64,000 bases of DNA from JALZKA01 sp963734015 (GTDB taxonomy: Bacteria; Actinomycetota; Thermoleophilia; Solirubrobacterales; 70-9). Made by a program: the position numbers and the translations under genes. Positions 1 through 8,197 of the stretch are shown here, one piece after another (within the stretch, counting starts at the first letter, position 1; each line of letters opens with the position of its first letter). The stretch is from contig CAVTFG010000014.1 of the NCBI GenBank assembly GCA_963734015.1, forward strand, positions 221,452-285,451, written 5' to 3'. A model generated the notes under the pieces. It did not search any database and was not told the DNA's origin. It saw nothing but the letters and a program-made list of their open reading frames with translations.

Positions 1-706
1 CGTAGAGCAGGGCCAGGAAGGCGCCGAAGAACATCAGCGAGCTGCCGAGGTCGCGGATGAAGACGAGCATCACCATCGCGGCGCCCCAGACGACCAGCAG
101 CGGGCCGAAGTGCTTCAGCGGCGGGATCGTGAGGCCCGCGATGCGCCGTGCCGCGACCGAGAAGAGCTCGCGCTTCTCGTTCAGGTAGCTGGCCAGGAAG
201 ATGACCACGCCGATCTTCGCGATCTCGGCGGGCTGGAACGAGAGCGGGCCGAGGTCCACCGCGAGGTAGGCGCCGTTCACCTGGGATCCGATCCCCGGCA
301 GGCGCGGCGCCAGCAGGAGCGCGAGCGAGCCCACGGCGATCAGGTAGCGGTAGCGCTCGAGCACGTGGTAGTCGCGCAGGAACACGATGGTGGCCGCGAA
401 CGCGCCCAGCCCGAGCAGGAACACGGTCGCCTGCTCGACCGCGAGGGTCTCGTCGATCCGGTAGAGCACGACGAGCCCGATCGCCGCCAGCGCGGCGCAC
501 AGCGGGAACAGGTAGGCGTCGGCGTTCGGCAGGGCGACCCTCAGGAAGATGTGGGTCGCCACGCAGATCGCGAGGAAGTAGCCGCCGTAGATCAGGCTGG
601 CGTCGGTGATCTCGTCCGAGCCCTCCGCGAAGACCGCCGCGAAGCCCGCGGTGACCAGCAGCGCGACCGGGATCAGCGCGAACAGCTCACGGTTGCGGGC
701 GCTCAT
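1..706 (-). CDS. rodA: RodA/FtsW-family SEDS peptidoglycan polymerase (C-terminus off window)
   Basis: Integral membrane glycosyltransferase that polymerises lipid II into glycan strands for wall elongation or division. The visible N-terminal 235 residues hold about seven hydrophobic helices and SEDS-type motifs: FQPAEIAK near residue 160 and RDLGSSLM near 217. The rest lies beyond base 1. The ATG at 706 overlaps the pstP stop as ATGA, so it is translationally coupled to the phosphatase gene. Known family: in mycobacteria the rodA-pstP-fha-kinase cluster also contains pbpA, which would be expected just outside the window. RodA rather than FtsW is inferred from this context. Confidence 0.9.
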   Translation of the reverse strand, partial: MSARNRELFALIPVALLVTAGFAAVFAEGSDEITDASLIYGGYFLAICVATHIFLRVALPNADAYLFPLCAALAAIGLVVLYRIDETLAVEQATVFLLGLGAFAATIVFLRDYHVLERYRYLIAVGSLALLLAPRLPGIGSQVNGAYLAVDLGPLSFQPAEIAKIGVVIFLASYLNEKRELFSVAARRIAGLTIPPLKHFGPLLVVWGAAMVMLVFIRDLGSSLMFFGAFLALLY

Positions 707-2016
707 GGCCCTGCCTGCGAGCCCCCACCGCTCCCGTTGCCGCCTCCGCCTCCGCTACCGGCCTGGTTGCCGCCCCCACCCCCGTCGCCGCCGGGGCTCG
801 GTTCCGGCTCCGGCTCCGGCGCGGTCAGCTCCCGCGCCTCCTGCTCGAGGTCGTCGAGCAGGTCCTCGGCATCCTCCCGCGAGCGCAGATTGTGGTTCGT
901 CGCCTCGTCGCGGCGATCCTCGGGGAGGGACTCGACCTGCGTAGGTGAGGAGAGCACCTCGTTGTAGAGCGAGATGTCGAGCGGGAGCTCGTAGGGCAGG
1001 CCGCGGTAGAGGGCCAGGCGGCCGCCCTCGTCGGTCCCGAGGAAGTAGATCTGCCGCGCTCCGAGCACGGCGGCGATCGCGACGCCCGCCAGGATCACGA
1101 CCGCGGCCAGGACCTTCAGCGCCGTGCGCGACCGCCTCGGCTTGGCGTGCTCGCGCCGGCGCTCGGGGACGGACGCCGCCCCGCCGAGGCTCGCCCGGCT
1201 CCGCTCGGCTTCCTCCCGGACCCGCTCGCCGCTCAGCCCGGCCGCGGCCGCCGTCGGGCCGACCAGGGTCGCGTCGGGCTCGGGCTCCTCCACCGCCTCG
1301 CCCTCCTCGAGCCGGAAGGCGACCACGGTGATGTTGTCGCGCCCGCCCGCCTCGTTCGCCTCGCTGACGAGCCGCTCGGTGGCGTCGTCCAGGCTCGGCG
1401 ACTCGACGAGGATCTGACGGACCCGCTCCTCACGGATCATCGTCGTCAGCCCGTCGGAGCAGATCAGGTAGATGTCCCCCGGCCGGGCGGAGTAGGTCAT
1501 CGTGTCGACCTCCACCTCGGGCTCGGGTCCGAGCGCGCGGGTGATGATCGATCGCTGCGGATGGTCCTCGGCCTGCTCGTCGGTCAGGCGGCCCTGGCGG
1601 CGGAGCTCCTCGACCAGCGAATGGTCCGAGGTCAAAAGGCTCAGCTCGCCGTCACGGAGGCGATACGCCCGGCTGTCGCCCACATGACCGATCGCGACGT
1701 CGTCGCCCTCCACGAGGGCGGAGGTGAGCGTGGTGCCCATGCCGGAGCGCGAGGCGTCGTGCTGTGCAAGGGAGTGGATCTGGGTGTTCGCGTCCTCCGC
1801 GATCGAGCGCAGGAAGGCCTCGGGCGATTCGCTGCGGCGCTCGGCCGGCTCGAACGCCTCCGCGGCCATCCTCGATGCCACCTCGCCGGCCTGGGCGCCC
1901 CCCATCCCGTCCGCGACCGCGAAGAGCGGGGAACGCGCGAAGTACGAGTCCTCGTTGGCCGTGCGGGAACGCCCGGTGTCGGTGCGGTAGGACTGCTCGG
2001 CGACGCGCAGGGTCAT
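703..2016 (-). CDS. pstP: PstP-type PP2C Ser/Thr protein phosphatase, membrane anchored
   Basis: Removes phosphate from Ser/Thr-phosphorylated proteins and opposes the kinase of the same cluster. Residues 1-235 form the PP2C domain with metal-binding motifs DGMGG (36-40), GDSRAYR (about 113), CSDGLTTM (about 186) and GGRDNIT (about 224). A charged linker, one transmembrane helix (about 298-322) and an extracellular tail ending in Gly/Ser/Pro-rich repeats follow. At 437 aa the architecture matches mycobacterial PstP. The start lies directly downstream of a family B repeat (2032-2075), and a Shine-Dalgarno match next to the ATG is poor. Confidence 0.95.
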   Translation of the reverse strand: MTLRVAEQSYRTDTGRSRTANEDSYFARSPLFAVADGMGGAQAGEVASRMAAEAFEPAERRSESPEAFLRSIAEDANTQIHSLAQHDASRSGMGTTLTSALVEGDDVAIGHVGDSRAYRLRDGELSLLTSDHSLVEELRRQGRLTDEQAEDHPQRSIITRALGPEPEVEVDTMTYSARPGDIYLICSDGLTTMIREERVRQILVESPSLDDATERLVSEANEAGGRDNITVVAFRLEEGEAVEEPEPDATLVGPTAAAAGLSGERVREEAERSRASLGGAASVPERRREHAKPRRSRTALKVLAAVVILAGVAIAAVLGARQIYFLGTDEGGRLALYRGLPYELPLDISLYNEVLSSPTQVESLPEDRRDEATNHNLRSREDAEDLLDDLEQEARELTAPEPEPEPSPGGDGGGGGNQAGSGGGGGNGSGGGSQAGP

Positions 2017-2031
2017 TGCTCAGGAGTACTC

Positions 2032-2075
2032 CCCTACCGGGGGGGCAAAGCTGGTTGCGCGCCTAACGTCGCTCA
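2032..2075 (-). repeat. Family B intercistronic repeat, copy B5
   Basis: This begins with TGAGCGAC directly after the fhaB stop and ends 15 nt before the pstP ATG. It aligns end to end (44 nt) with the copy before pheA; both share GCGACGTWAGGCGC. The 3' half can pair TTTGCC with GGTAGG across a 5-nt loop. It is the most diverged full copy. Confidence 0.7.
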
Positions 2076-2561
2076 TCAGACACCTTCGGGAACGTCAAGC
2101 TCGAAACGAAACTCCGTGTCGCCGATCCGGACCTCGTCGAGGTCGCTGAGCACGGATTCCCCTCGGAGCTGCCCCCCGTTCAGGAACGTCCCGTTCGTGG
2201 AGTTCATGTCCTCGACGTAGTAGGACGGGCCGCGCGAGTAGACGCGGCAATGGATTCCAGAGGCGAACCGGTCCTCGATCCGCACGTCCGCCTCGGCGCC
2301 CCGGCCGATCGAGAGGCCCCCGAACAGGTCGAGGCGCTCGCCCGGTTCGAGCCCGCCGCCCTTGACCACGACCAGCCACGCGTCGGTGGACGGGGCGCGA
2401 CCGCCGGGACCTGCCGCCTGGTGGAAGCCGGTGGCCTCGGGCGCCGGCTGGGCGGTGCGCTTCAGTTCCTTCATCGCGCTGCGCGCCACCCAGAGCAGGA
2501 ACAGGTAGAGCACGGCCAGGAAGCCGAACTTGAGCCCGACGGCGATCGGCTCGGTTTCCAT
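2076..2561 (-). CDS. fhaB: FhaB/FipA-like membrane-anchored FHA protein
   Basis: Phosphothreonine-reading adaptor linking Ser/Thr kinase signalling to the wall-synthesis machinery. This 161-aa protein has one N-terminal transmembrane helix (about residues 8-25) and a C-terminal FHA domain (about 75-158) with the hallmark residues: GLSIGRGAEADV, GIHCRVYSR and the MNSTNGTFLNG loop. The ATG at 2561 was chosen because the helix begins right after it; a longer upstream reading is arginine-rich noise. Known mycobacterial FhaB is a FtsW-interacting protein encoded beside pstP and rodA, as here. Confidence 0.92.
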   Translation of the reverse strand: METEPIAVGLKFGFLAVLYLFLLWVARSAMKELKRTAQPAPEATGFHQAAGPGGRAPSTDAWLVVVKGGGLEPGERLDLFGGLSIGRGAEADVRIEDRFASGIHCRVYSRGPSYYVEDMNSTNGTFLNGGQLRGESVLSDLDEVRIGDTEFRFELDVPEGV

Positions 2562-2590
2562 CAGTTCAAGGTCCGGGGGTCGCGGGGCAA

Positions 2591-3364
2591 CTAAGCCTCG
2601 ATGTCGAAGGTGAAGTAGGTCGTGCCGATCTGGATCTGGTCCCCGGGGGTCAGCCGCGCCGAGTCGACCTGGCGGCCGTTGACCTTGATGCCGTTGGTCG
2701 AGCCGAGGTCGGCGATCGACCAATCGCCCGACTGGCCCCGCGTCAGCTCCGCGTGACGGCGCGAGACGTTGGGGTCGGCCAGGACGCAGTCGCACTCGCG
2801 CGAGCGGCCCAGCACGGCGACCGGCCCGTCCAGGACGTACCGGCGGTCGTCGAGCGAAACGATCGCCTTGGTCTCACGGACGTGGGCGGTCTTCTTCTGG
2901 GCCCCGCGCGGCGACTTCTGCTGCTTCGGCGGCACCGAGTAGACCATCGTGTGGCCCTGCTCGCCCTGCGAGGGTGCCTCGCCCTGCTTCTGCGGCGGCT
3001 TCACCAGCCTGGTCTGGATCCCGAACTCGCCGAGCCGCAGGCGCTCGTCCGATTCCAGCTCGACCTCGGGCCGCGTAAGGAGCGCGTAGTCGTGGCGGCG
3101 GGCGTGCTCCAGCAGGTACGCGGAAAGCTCCTGCGCGAGCGATTGCTCGTAGCCCTCGAGGCGCTCGCGGTCCTCGGTCCCAAGCCAGACCGTGTACTGG
3201 TTCGGCACGTAGACGCGCGCGACCGAGGTCGTGCGATGGGCGTCCATCTCCTTCGCGAGCTTGCGCGCGATCTCGACCGGCTGGACCTGCGACGAGAAGG
3301 CACGCGAGAACACGCCCTCGACGAGGTTCTCGATTCGTGCTTCGAGGTTTCGAAGGACGCTGAT
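2591..3364 (-). CDS. fhaA: FhaA-like FHA-domain protein, apparent ATC start
   Basis: Cytoplasmic FHA adaptor of the kinase pathway. The 257-aa protein has the N-terminal FhaA domain (DUF3662 type, about residues 1-115, starting SVLRNLEARI), a polar linker, and a C-terminal FHA domain with LGRSRECDC, SRRHAEL and GSTNGIKVNG. The start is odd: no ATG, GTG or TTG exists in frame between the kinase gene and codon 17, but an ATC sits 6 nt after a strong AAGGAGAG at 3370-3377. The natural N-terminus begins there, so ATC initiation or a single-base read error (ATG>ATC) is likely. Confidence 0.9.
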   Translation of the reverse strand: MSVLRNLEARIENLVEGVFSRAFSSQVQPVEIARKLAKEMDAHRTTSVARVYVPNQYTVWLGTEDRERLEGYEQSLAQELSAYLLEHARRHDYALLTRPEVELESDERLRLGEFGIQTRLVKPPQKQGEAPSQGEQGHTMVYSVPPKQQKSPRGAQKKTAHVRETKAIVSLDDRRYVLDGPVAVLGRSRECDCVLADPNVSRRHAELTRGQSGDWSIADLGSTNGIKVNGRQVDSARLTPGDQIQIGTTYFTFDIEA

Positions 3365-3453
3365 GGTGACTCTCCTTGGACGACGCGGTTGGGCACGCTG
3401 GAGCGCCCCGGGACTGGCCGCGTTGGGGGGGAATCCTAGGGGAGAGTGCGGTT

Positions 3454-4995
3454 CTAGCCCTGGCCGTGAAGCGCCGGTTGCGCGCTTGCGAGTGGCTGCG
3501 AGCGCGGCTTGTGCTCGCGCTGGCGGCGGGCAGCCTCGATCGCGACCGCGAGGGCCGCCGCTCCCACGACGATGCTGGCGTTGCGCCCCTGGGCACCGTT
3601 GCCCACGGCCTCGAGGCCGGCGGCCAGCGCTGCGGACCAGATCATCGCGCCGATCAGGGCCAGCGCCGGGTGCGCGCGAAGCAGGAGCCCGAGCACGACC
3701 GTCGCCGCCGCAAGGACGCCGACGCCGAGCAGCGCCGCCGGCTCGACCAGCGGTGCGACCACGTCGCTGAGAGCGGTCTGGGCCGAGCTCTCCCATCCAT
3801 CGGGGGCGGGGGCGGCGATCCCGAGCCGGGATCCGGCATCGAGGCCGATGGCGCCGGCCAGGTAGGCGCTGAACGCGATGCCGCCGAGGAGCGCGCGCTC
3901 GCGAGCCCGCCCGGCAAGGAGCGCGATCAGGGCGGGCGCGGCGGCGAGGGCGCCGATCGCGCCCAGCGGGATCGCGGCGAGCGGGAGCAGGGCGAGGAGC
4001 GGGTTCGGCACGAGCAGCAGGGCCGGGAGCAGGAGCAGGGTCGCGACGAGGGCGGCGCCCGGCAGCCCGATCGGGCCGGCCAGCGCCGCCAGCGCGACGC
4101 CAACTCCGACCAGCGCCGCGATCCTCGGCATGGAACGCCTGGGCAGGGCGACGTCCACCCCGTCCGGAGCCGGGACGGCGCTCTCGTCGTCGAGCTCGAG
4201 CGCGGTCCTGTCGAGCACCCGGTGGAGGCGGTCGAGCGAGGGACGGTTGCGGGGGTCGGCGTCCAGGCAGGCGTCGATCTGGGTCACGAGGGGCTCGGGC
4301 AGATCCGGCCGCAGCTCGGCAAGCGAGGGCACCGGCTGGCCGATCTGGCGCGCAGTCTGCGCCGGGGTCCGCCGCGCCACGGGGTTCTCCCCCGCCCACG
4401 CCTCGTACAGGCTGAGTCCGAGCGAGTAGACGTCGGCCTCGGGACCGGCGTACTCGCCCTCCGCCTGCTCGGGCGACATGTAGGCGAGCGTGCCGACGAC
4501 CTCCCCGGTCACGGTCAGGGTCGGCGCGCCGGCGACCGCCGCGATCCCGAAATCCATCAGCTTCGCCCGGCGCCCGCCCGAGTCGAAGGGCCGCACGATC
4601 GCGTTCTGGGGCTTCACATCACGGTGGACGACCCCGCGCCCGTGGGCGTGGCCCAGCGCGTCGCAGAGGTCGGTGCCGATCCGTGCCACGTCCCGGTCGG
4701 AGATCGATCCGTCACGGGCGACCCGGTCGAGCGTCGATCCGTCCACCAGCTCGCTGACGAGCAGGGCGTGCCCGTCGCGCTCGCCCAGCTCGTAGAGCGT
4801 CACGATCGAGGGGTGGTTCAGGCGGGCCGCGGCCTGGGCTTCCCGGAGGACCCGCTCGGCGCCCGCGTGCTCGATCTCCTTGACCGCGACGAAGCGCTGA
4901 AGACGCTCGTCGAAAGCACGGTAAACGGTTCCCATTCCCCCGGAGCCGATCCGCTCCTCGATCCGGAACCGCCCCATGACCATCTCGTCTGACAC
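3454..4995 (-). CDS. Ser/Thr protein kinase with polytopic membrane C-terminus
   Basis: Hanks-type kinase. With GTG 4995 as start (ATG 4983 is the alternative) it has 513 aa. The glycine loop GSGGMGTVYRA is near residue 17, the ATP lysine in AVKE near 39, the catalytic loop HRDVKPQN near 122, DFG near 148 and SPEQ near 171. Residues about 290-490 are strongly hydrophobic, with perhaps seven or eight membrane helices, and there are no PASTA repeats. This differs from PknB, the usual partner of pstP/fha genes, which has one helix and extracellular PASTA domains. The gene heads the envelope operon and probably phosphorylates FhaA/FhaB or their partners. Confidence 0.93.
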   Translation of the reverse strand: MSDEMVMGRFRIEERIGSGGMGTVYRAFDERLQRFVAVKEIEHAGAERVLREAQAAARLNHPSIVTLYELGERDGHALLVSELVDGSTLDRVARDGSISDRDVARIGTDLCDALGHAHGRGVVHRDVKPQNAIVRPFDSGGRRAKLMDFGIAAVAGAPTLTVTGEVVGTLAYMSPEQAEGEYAGPEADVYSLGLSLYEAWAGENPVARRTPAQTARQIGQPVPSLAELRPDLPEPLVTQIDACLDADPRNRPSLDRLHRVLDRTALELDDESAVPAPDGVDVALPRRSMPRIAALVGVGVALAALAGPIGLPGAALVATLLLLPALLLVPNPLLALLPLAAIPLGAIGALAAAPALIALLAGRARERALLGGIAFSAYLAGAIGLDAGSRLGIAAPAPDGWESSAQTALSDVVAPLVEPAALLGVGVLAAATVVLGLLLRAHPALALIGAMIWSAALAAGLEAVGNGAQGRNASIVVGAAALAVAIEAARRQREHKPRSQPLASAQPALHGQG

Positions 4996-5092
4996 TTCAA
5001 ACCCGCGTTCGTCGCGACGGGGCGCTTTCCTGCCCGGGCGGGAACCTGCAACCGCCCCTCCGGTAATACTTGCCCCTTCTTGAAGCCGCTGC

Positions 5093-6205
5093 GTGGCTCG
5101 GCCGCGCTCACCTTTCGTGGAATTCTCCGAAGCCGACGACTCCCCAGCACCGCCCCGGCGCCGCCGGCCGGCCTCGAGCCGTCGCCGCGGAGGCGGCCCT
5201 CCTCGCGAGCCCACCGGCGACCTGATGAGGCGTCGCCTGTTCGCGCTCGTGATCGGCGCGGTGGTCCTCGTCCTCCTGCTGTTCGCGATCCGCGGGTGCC
5301 TGGACGCCCGCAAGGAGCGCAGCTTCGAGAACTACCTGCGCGATCTCTCGGCGCTGGTGAGCACCTCCAACCAGCTGTCAGCCGAGTTCTTCGCGAGGCT
5401 CGAGGATCCGGGCGAGACGACGGAGCAAGAATTCACAGCGCAGCTCGGGTCGAGCCGCGGGACCGGCGAGGACCTGCTGCAACGCGCAGAGGGGCTCGAC
5501 GCCCCCGGCGACCTCAGTGAGGCTCAGGAGGACCTGGTGCTTGCCTTCGAGCTGCGCCGTGACGGCCTCAGCAGCATCGTGGAGCAGATCCCGACGGCGC
5601 TTGGCAACGAGGGAAGGGGCGAGGCCTTCGGTCAGATCGCTCTGGACATGCGCCAGTTCCTGGCCAGCGACGTGCTGTATGCGCGCGCCAAGGTCGGGAT
5701 CGAGGAGGCGCTGGCCGAAGAGGATCTGCCCGGTGAGGTCCCGAGCAGCGTCTTCCTGACCGATACCGACCGCTGGCTGGATGAGCTCCAGCTCGCAGCC
5801 GAGCTCTCACAGGTCGCCGGCAGCACGGGGATCGCCGGCGACGCCGATCGGGGGACCGAGCTTTCGTCGGTCGTCCTGCGGCCGGGGAACATCCCGCTCA
5901 CCCCGGACACGCTCAACACCCTCAGCGAGGTGCCCACCGAGCTCGAGGTCGCGGTCCTCAACGGCGGCACGACCAACGAGAGCGACATCCTCGTCTCGTA
6001 CGAACTGCTCGGCAGCACCGAACCGATCGAAAACGAGGCGACGATCCCGCAGATCCGGGCCGCGGAGACCGCATCCGTTCCCCTGAGCATCGAGGGCGAG
6101 ATCCCCACCGGCGAGGAGCTGACCCTCAGCGTCACCGTGTTCCCGGTGCCCGGCGAGTCGATCGTCGACAACAACGAGGCGACCTACCAGGTCATATTCG
6201 AATAG
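5093..6205 (+). CDS. Membrane-anchored protein with CARDB-like C-terminal domain, unknown function
   Basis: 370 aa from a GTG start at 5093, divergent from the kinase gene with a 97-bp spacer. Residues 1-43 are Arg/Pro-rich and cytoplasmic, followed by one transmembrane helix (about 47-66) and a long extracytoplasmic part. A helical region (about 70-230) precedes a beta-rich segment (about 270-370) reading LEVAVLNGGTTNESDI and ending SIVDNNEATYQVIFE, which resembles CARDB adhesion-type folds. I do not recognise the family by name. Position opposite the kinase cluster suggests an envelope role. Confidence 0.8.
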   Translation: MARPRSPFVEFSEADDSPAPPRRRRPASSRRRGGGPPREPTGDLMRRRLFALVIGAVVLVLLLFAIRGCLDARKERSFENYLRDLSALVSTSNQLSAEFFARLEDPGETTEQEFTAQLGSSRGTGEDLLQRAEGLDAPGDLSEAQEDLVLAFELRRDGLSSIVEQIPTALGNEGRGEAFGQIALDMRQFLASDVLYARAKVGIEEALAEEDLPGEVPSSVFLTDTDRWLDELQLAAELSQVAGSTGIAGDADRGTELSSVVLRPGNIPLTPDTLNTLSEVPTELEVAVLNGGTTNESDILVSYELLGSTEPIENEATIPQIRAAETASVPLSIEGEIPTGEELTLSVTVFPVPGESIVDNNEATYQVIFE

Positions 6206-6206
6206 G

Positions 6207-6250
6207 TGAGCGACGTAAGGCGCGAAAGCATGTTCGCCCGCCTGGCAAGG
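6207..6250 (+). repeat. Family B intercistronic repeat, copy B1
   Basis: It starts 2 nt after the TAG of the upstream gene and ends 11 nt before the pheA ATG. It reads TGAGCGAC, then GTAAGGCGCGAAAGCATG, then a possible TTCGCC/GGCAA hairpin followed by GG. The AAGG at its 3' end is the only Shine-Dalgarno-like sequence before pheA. Confidence 0.75.
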
Positions 6251-6261
6251 CACTTTTCCCC

Positions 6262-7116
6262 ATGACGCTGCGTGTCGCGTACCTCGGGCCCGCCGGGACG
6301 TTCTCCGAGGACGCGCTCCGCGCCGCGACGTCCGGGGTCGAGGTGGAGGGCGTGCCGACCGCGAGCGTCCACGACGCGATCCTGGCCGTGGGCTCGGGCG
6401 AGGTCGACCGGGCGCTGGTTCCCTTCGAGAACGCGATCGAGGGCTCGGTCCGCCCCACGCTCGACACGCTCGCCTTCGAGGCGACCAGGGTGACGATCGC
6501 GGGCGAGCACGATCACCCGATCCGCCATGCGTTGATCGCCCGCACGGAGCTCGAGCTCGGGGCGATCGAGGCCGTGGTGAGCCACCCGCAGCCGAGCGCG
6601 CAGTGCGCGCGGTTCCTGCGGGAGGAGCTGCCCCAGGCGGAGTTGCGGATCTCCGATTCCACGGCCGAGGCGGTGCGGACGGTCGGCTCGTCGGAGCGGC
6701 CGTGGGCGGCGCTCGGCGCCGCGTCGGCGGCGGAGATCTACGGCTGCGTGGTCCTGCGGGACGGGGTCGAGGACGAGCACGGCAACGTCACCCGGTTCGT
6801 CTGGATCGCGCCCGAGGGGATCCGCGCCGAGGGCAACGGCGAATGGCGGACCACCCTGATCTTCTCCGAGCTGGGCGCGGACCATCCCGGGGCGCTCGTC
6901 GAGGCGCTGACCGAGTTCTCCGACCGCGAGGTGAACCTGGTCCGGATCGAGTCGCGGCCCCTGCGGCGTGGGCTCGGCCGCTACATGTTCTTCATCGATC
7001 TCGACGGGGCCGACTCGGACCCCGTCGTCGCCGAGGCGATCGGCGCGCTCCGCGACAAGGCCGAGAACGTTCGCGTGCTCGGCAGTTACCCGATTTCACC
7101 AGACCGCCTTCCCTGA
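6262..7116 (+). CDS. pheA: Prephenate dehydratase
   Basis: Converts prephenate to phenylpyruvate in phenylalanine biosynthesis. The 284-aa monofunctional form has an N-terminal PDT domain (about 3-180) beginning VAYLGPAGTFSEDAL and including the catalytic TRF motif (GNVTRF, Thr near 177). A C-terminal ACT domain (about 195-275) carries the phenylalanine-sensing ESRP motif (IESRPLRRGLGRY), so feedback inhibition is expected. There is no chorismate mutase domain. The 5' leader is a family B repeat. Confidence 0.96.
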   Translation: MTLRVAYLGPAGTFSEDALRAATSGVEVEGVPTASVHDAILAVGSGEVDRALVPFENAIEGSVRPTLDTLAFEATRVTIAGEHDHPIRHALIARTELELGAIEAVVSHPQPSAQCARFLREELPQAELRISDSTAEAVRTVGSSERPWAALGAASAAEIYGCVVLRDGVEDEHGNVTRFVWIAPEGIRAEGNGEWRTTLIFSELGADHPGALVEALTEFSDREVNLVRIESRPLRRGLGRYMFFIDLDGADSDPVVAEAIGALRDKAENVRVLGSYPISPDRLP

Positions 7117-7131
7117 TCCGTTAGACAATTT

Positions 7132-7174
7132 CGCTACCGCTCGGGCGAATTTGCTTTCGCGACTATGTCGCTCA
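7132..7174 (-). repeat. Family B intercistronic repeat, copy B2 (minus orientation)
   Basis: Inverted copy between pheA and the HNH gene. On the minus strand it has a perfect 5-bp hairpin GCGAC-ATA-GTCGC, then GAAAGCAAATT and GCC-CGAGC-GGT. It creates a spurious ATG at 7165 on the plus strand, which should not be taken as the HNH start. No gene start follows it in its own orientation. Confidence 0.8.
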
Positions 7175-7191
7175 TTAGAATCCCTCGCGCC

Positions 7192-7794
7192 ATGAAGCGC
7201 GTGGCTCATCGGGACGTAAACGGCGTACCGAACAACGTCGTTTCACTCGCCGGCCGAATGCACGGTGGGCGCCAGCACGCGCGGCCCCGCGGCCGGGTCC
7301 TGGTCCTCAACGCGAGCTACGAGCCCATCAACGTCTGCACGATGCGCCGAGCGACGGTGCTCGTCCTGAAGGAACGCGCCGAGGTGCTCGAGCACGGCGA
7401 GGGCGCACTGCACTCCGAACGCCTCGTGATGGAGTCGCCCTGCGTGATCCGCCTGGTCCGCTACGTCCGCGTCCCGCGCGACGTGCACCGCCGCAAGATC
7501 ACTCGCAAGGCCGTGCTCGCCCGCGACGCCTACACCTGCCAGTACTGCGGGCGCGAGTCGCACGGGCTCACGGTCGACCACGTGGTCCCGCGCAGCCGCG
7601 GCGGGACCTCGGGCTGGGACAACATCGTCGCCGCCTGCGCGCCCTGCAACCGGCGCAAGGGCAATCGGCTGCCCGCGGAGGCGAGCATGCCGCTCCGCGC
7701 CCATCCGAAGCCACCGGGCCCAACTGTCTTCATCCGCATCGCAAGCCCCCGCGTCCCGGACGCGTGGGAGCAGTACCTGCTGGCTGCGGCGTAA
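7192..7794 (+). CDS. HNH endonuclease family protein
   Basis: 200 aa from ATG 7192; ATG 7258 is also possible. An N-terminal segment with RVLVLNASYEPINV, common to a widespread actinobacterial HNH family, precedes the HNH domain: CQYCG, then LTVDHVVPRSRGG with the catalytic His, and CAPCNRRKGNR completing the zinc site of two CxxC pairs. The family is chromosomal and conserved, of unsettled function; a nuclease role is inferred from the motif. The longer reading from 7165 would begin inside a repeat. Confidence 0.88.
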   Translation: MKRVAHRDVNGVPNNVVSLAGRMHGGRQHARPRGRVLVLNASYEPINVCTMRRATVLVLKERAEVLEHGEGALHSERLVMESPCVIRLVRYVRVPRDVHRRKITRKAVLARDAYTCQYCGRESHGLTVDHVVPRSRGGTSGWDNIVAACAPCNRRKGNRLPAEASMPLRAHPKPPGPTVFIRIASPRVPDAWEQYLLAAA

Positions 7795-7796
7795 GC

Positions 7797-8147
7797 GTGG
7801 CGGGATCGGCGATCGTCGTCGGCCCAGGCGAGGGGCACGTCCTCGGCAACGTCGAGTTCCTCGCCCGGACCACGGACACGCCGCGTTTCAACTTCGCGAT
7901 CATCGAGATCGCCGCCGGCCGTGACCTCGAGGCTCACGTCCACGCCGGCGAGGACGACGCGTTCTACATCGTCGAGGGCGAGTTGACCTTCGTCGTCGAG
8001 GGCGAGGACGTGAAGGCGGGGCCGGGCACGTTCGTGCTGGTCCCGCCGGGAGTCGAGCACGGCTTTCGGAACGACGGCGAGACGCCGGTGCGAATGTTGA
8101 ACATCCACGCCCCGGCCGGCTTCGACCGGCGCATCGGCCTCGAGTAG
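7797..8147 (+). CDS. Small cupin-domain protein
   Basis: 116 aa from GTG 7797, two bases after the HNH stop. A single cupin barrel with the metal-binding first motif HVHAGEDDAFYIVEGE and second motif PGVEHGFRN. Substrate unknown; such proteins include dioxygenases, isomerases and sugar or small-molecule binding proteins. Likely co-transcribed with the HNH gene. A strong hairpin follows at 8170. Confidence 0.85.
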   Translation: MAGSAIVVGPGEGHVLGNVEFLARTTDTPRFNFAIIEIAAGRDLEAHVHAGEDDAFYIVEGELTFVVEGEDVKAGPGTFVLVPPGVEHGFRNDGETPVRMLNIHAPAGFDRRIGLE

Positions 8148-8169
8148 CGCAGGGAGAACCGCGAAACAC

Positions 8170-8197
8170 GTAGGGCCGCCCGACGAGGCGGCCCTAC
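8170..8197 (+). terminator. Perfect 11-bp hairpin after the cupin gene
   Basis: Stem GTAGGGCCGCC with GGCGGCCCTAC around a 6-nt loop CGACGA, 22 nt after the cupin stop. There is no clear U tract, as is common for actinobacterial terminators. It may act bidirectionally, since gyrA ends on the other side. Confidence 0.7.

Noticed and set aside
7165..7191. ATG 7165 as the start of the HNH protein
   Set aside because: It lies inside an inverted family B repeat, and the added residues are not family-like.
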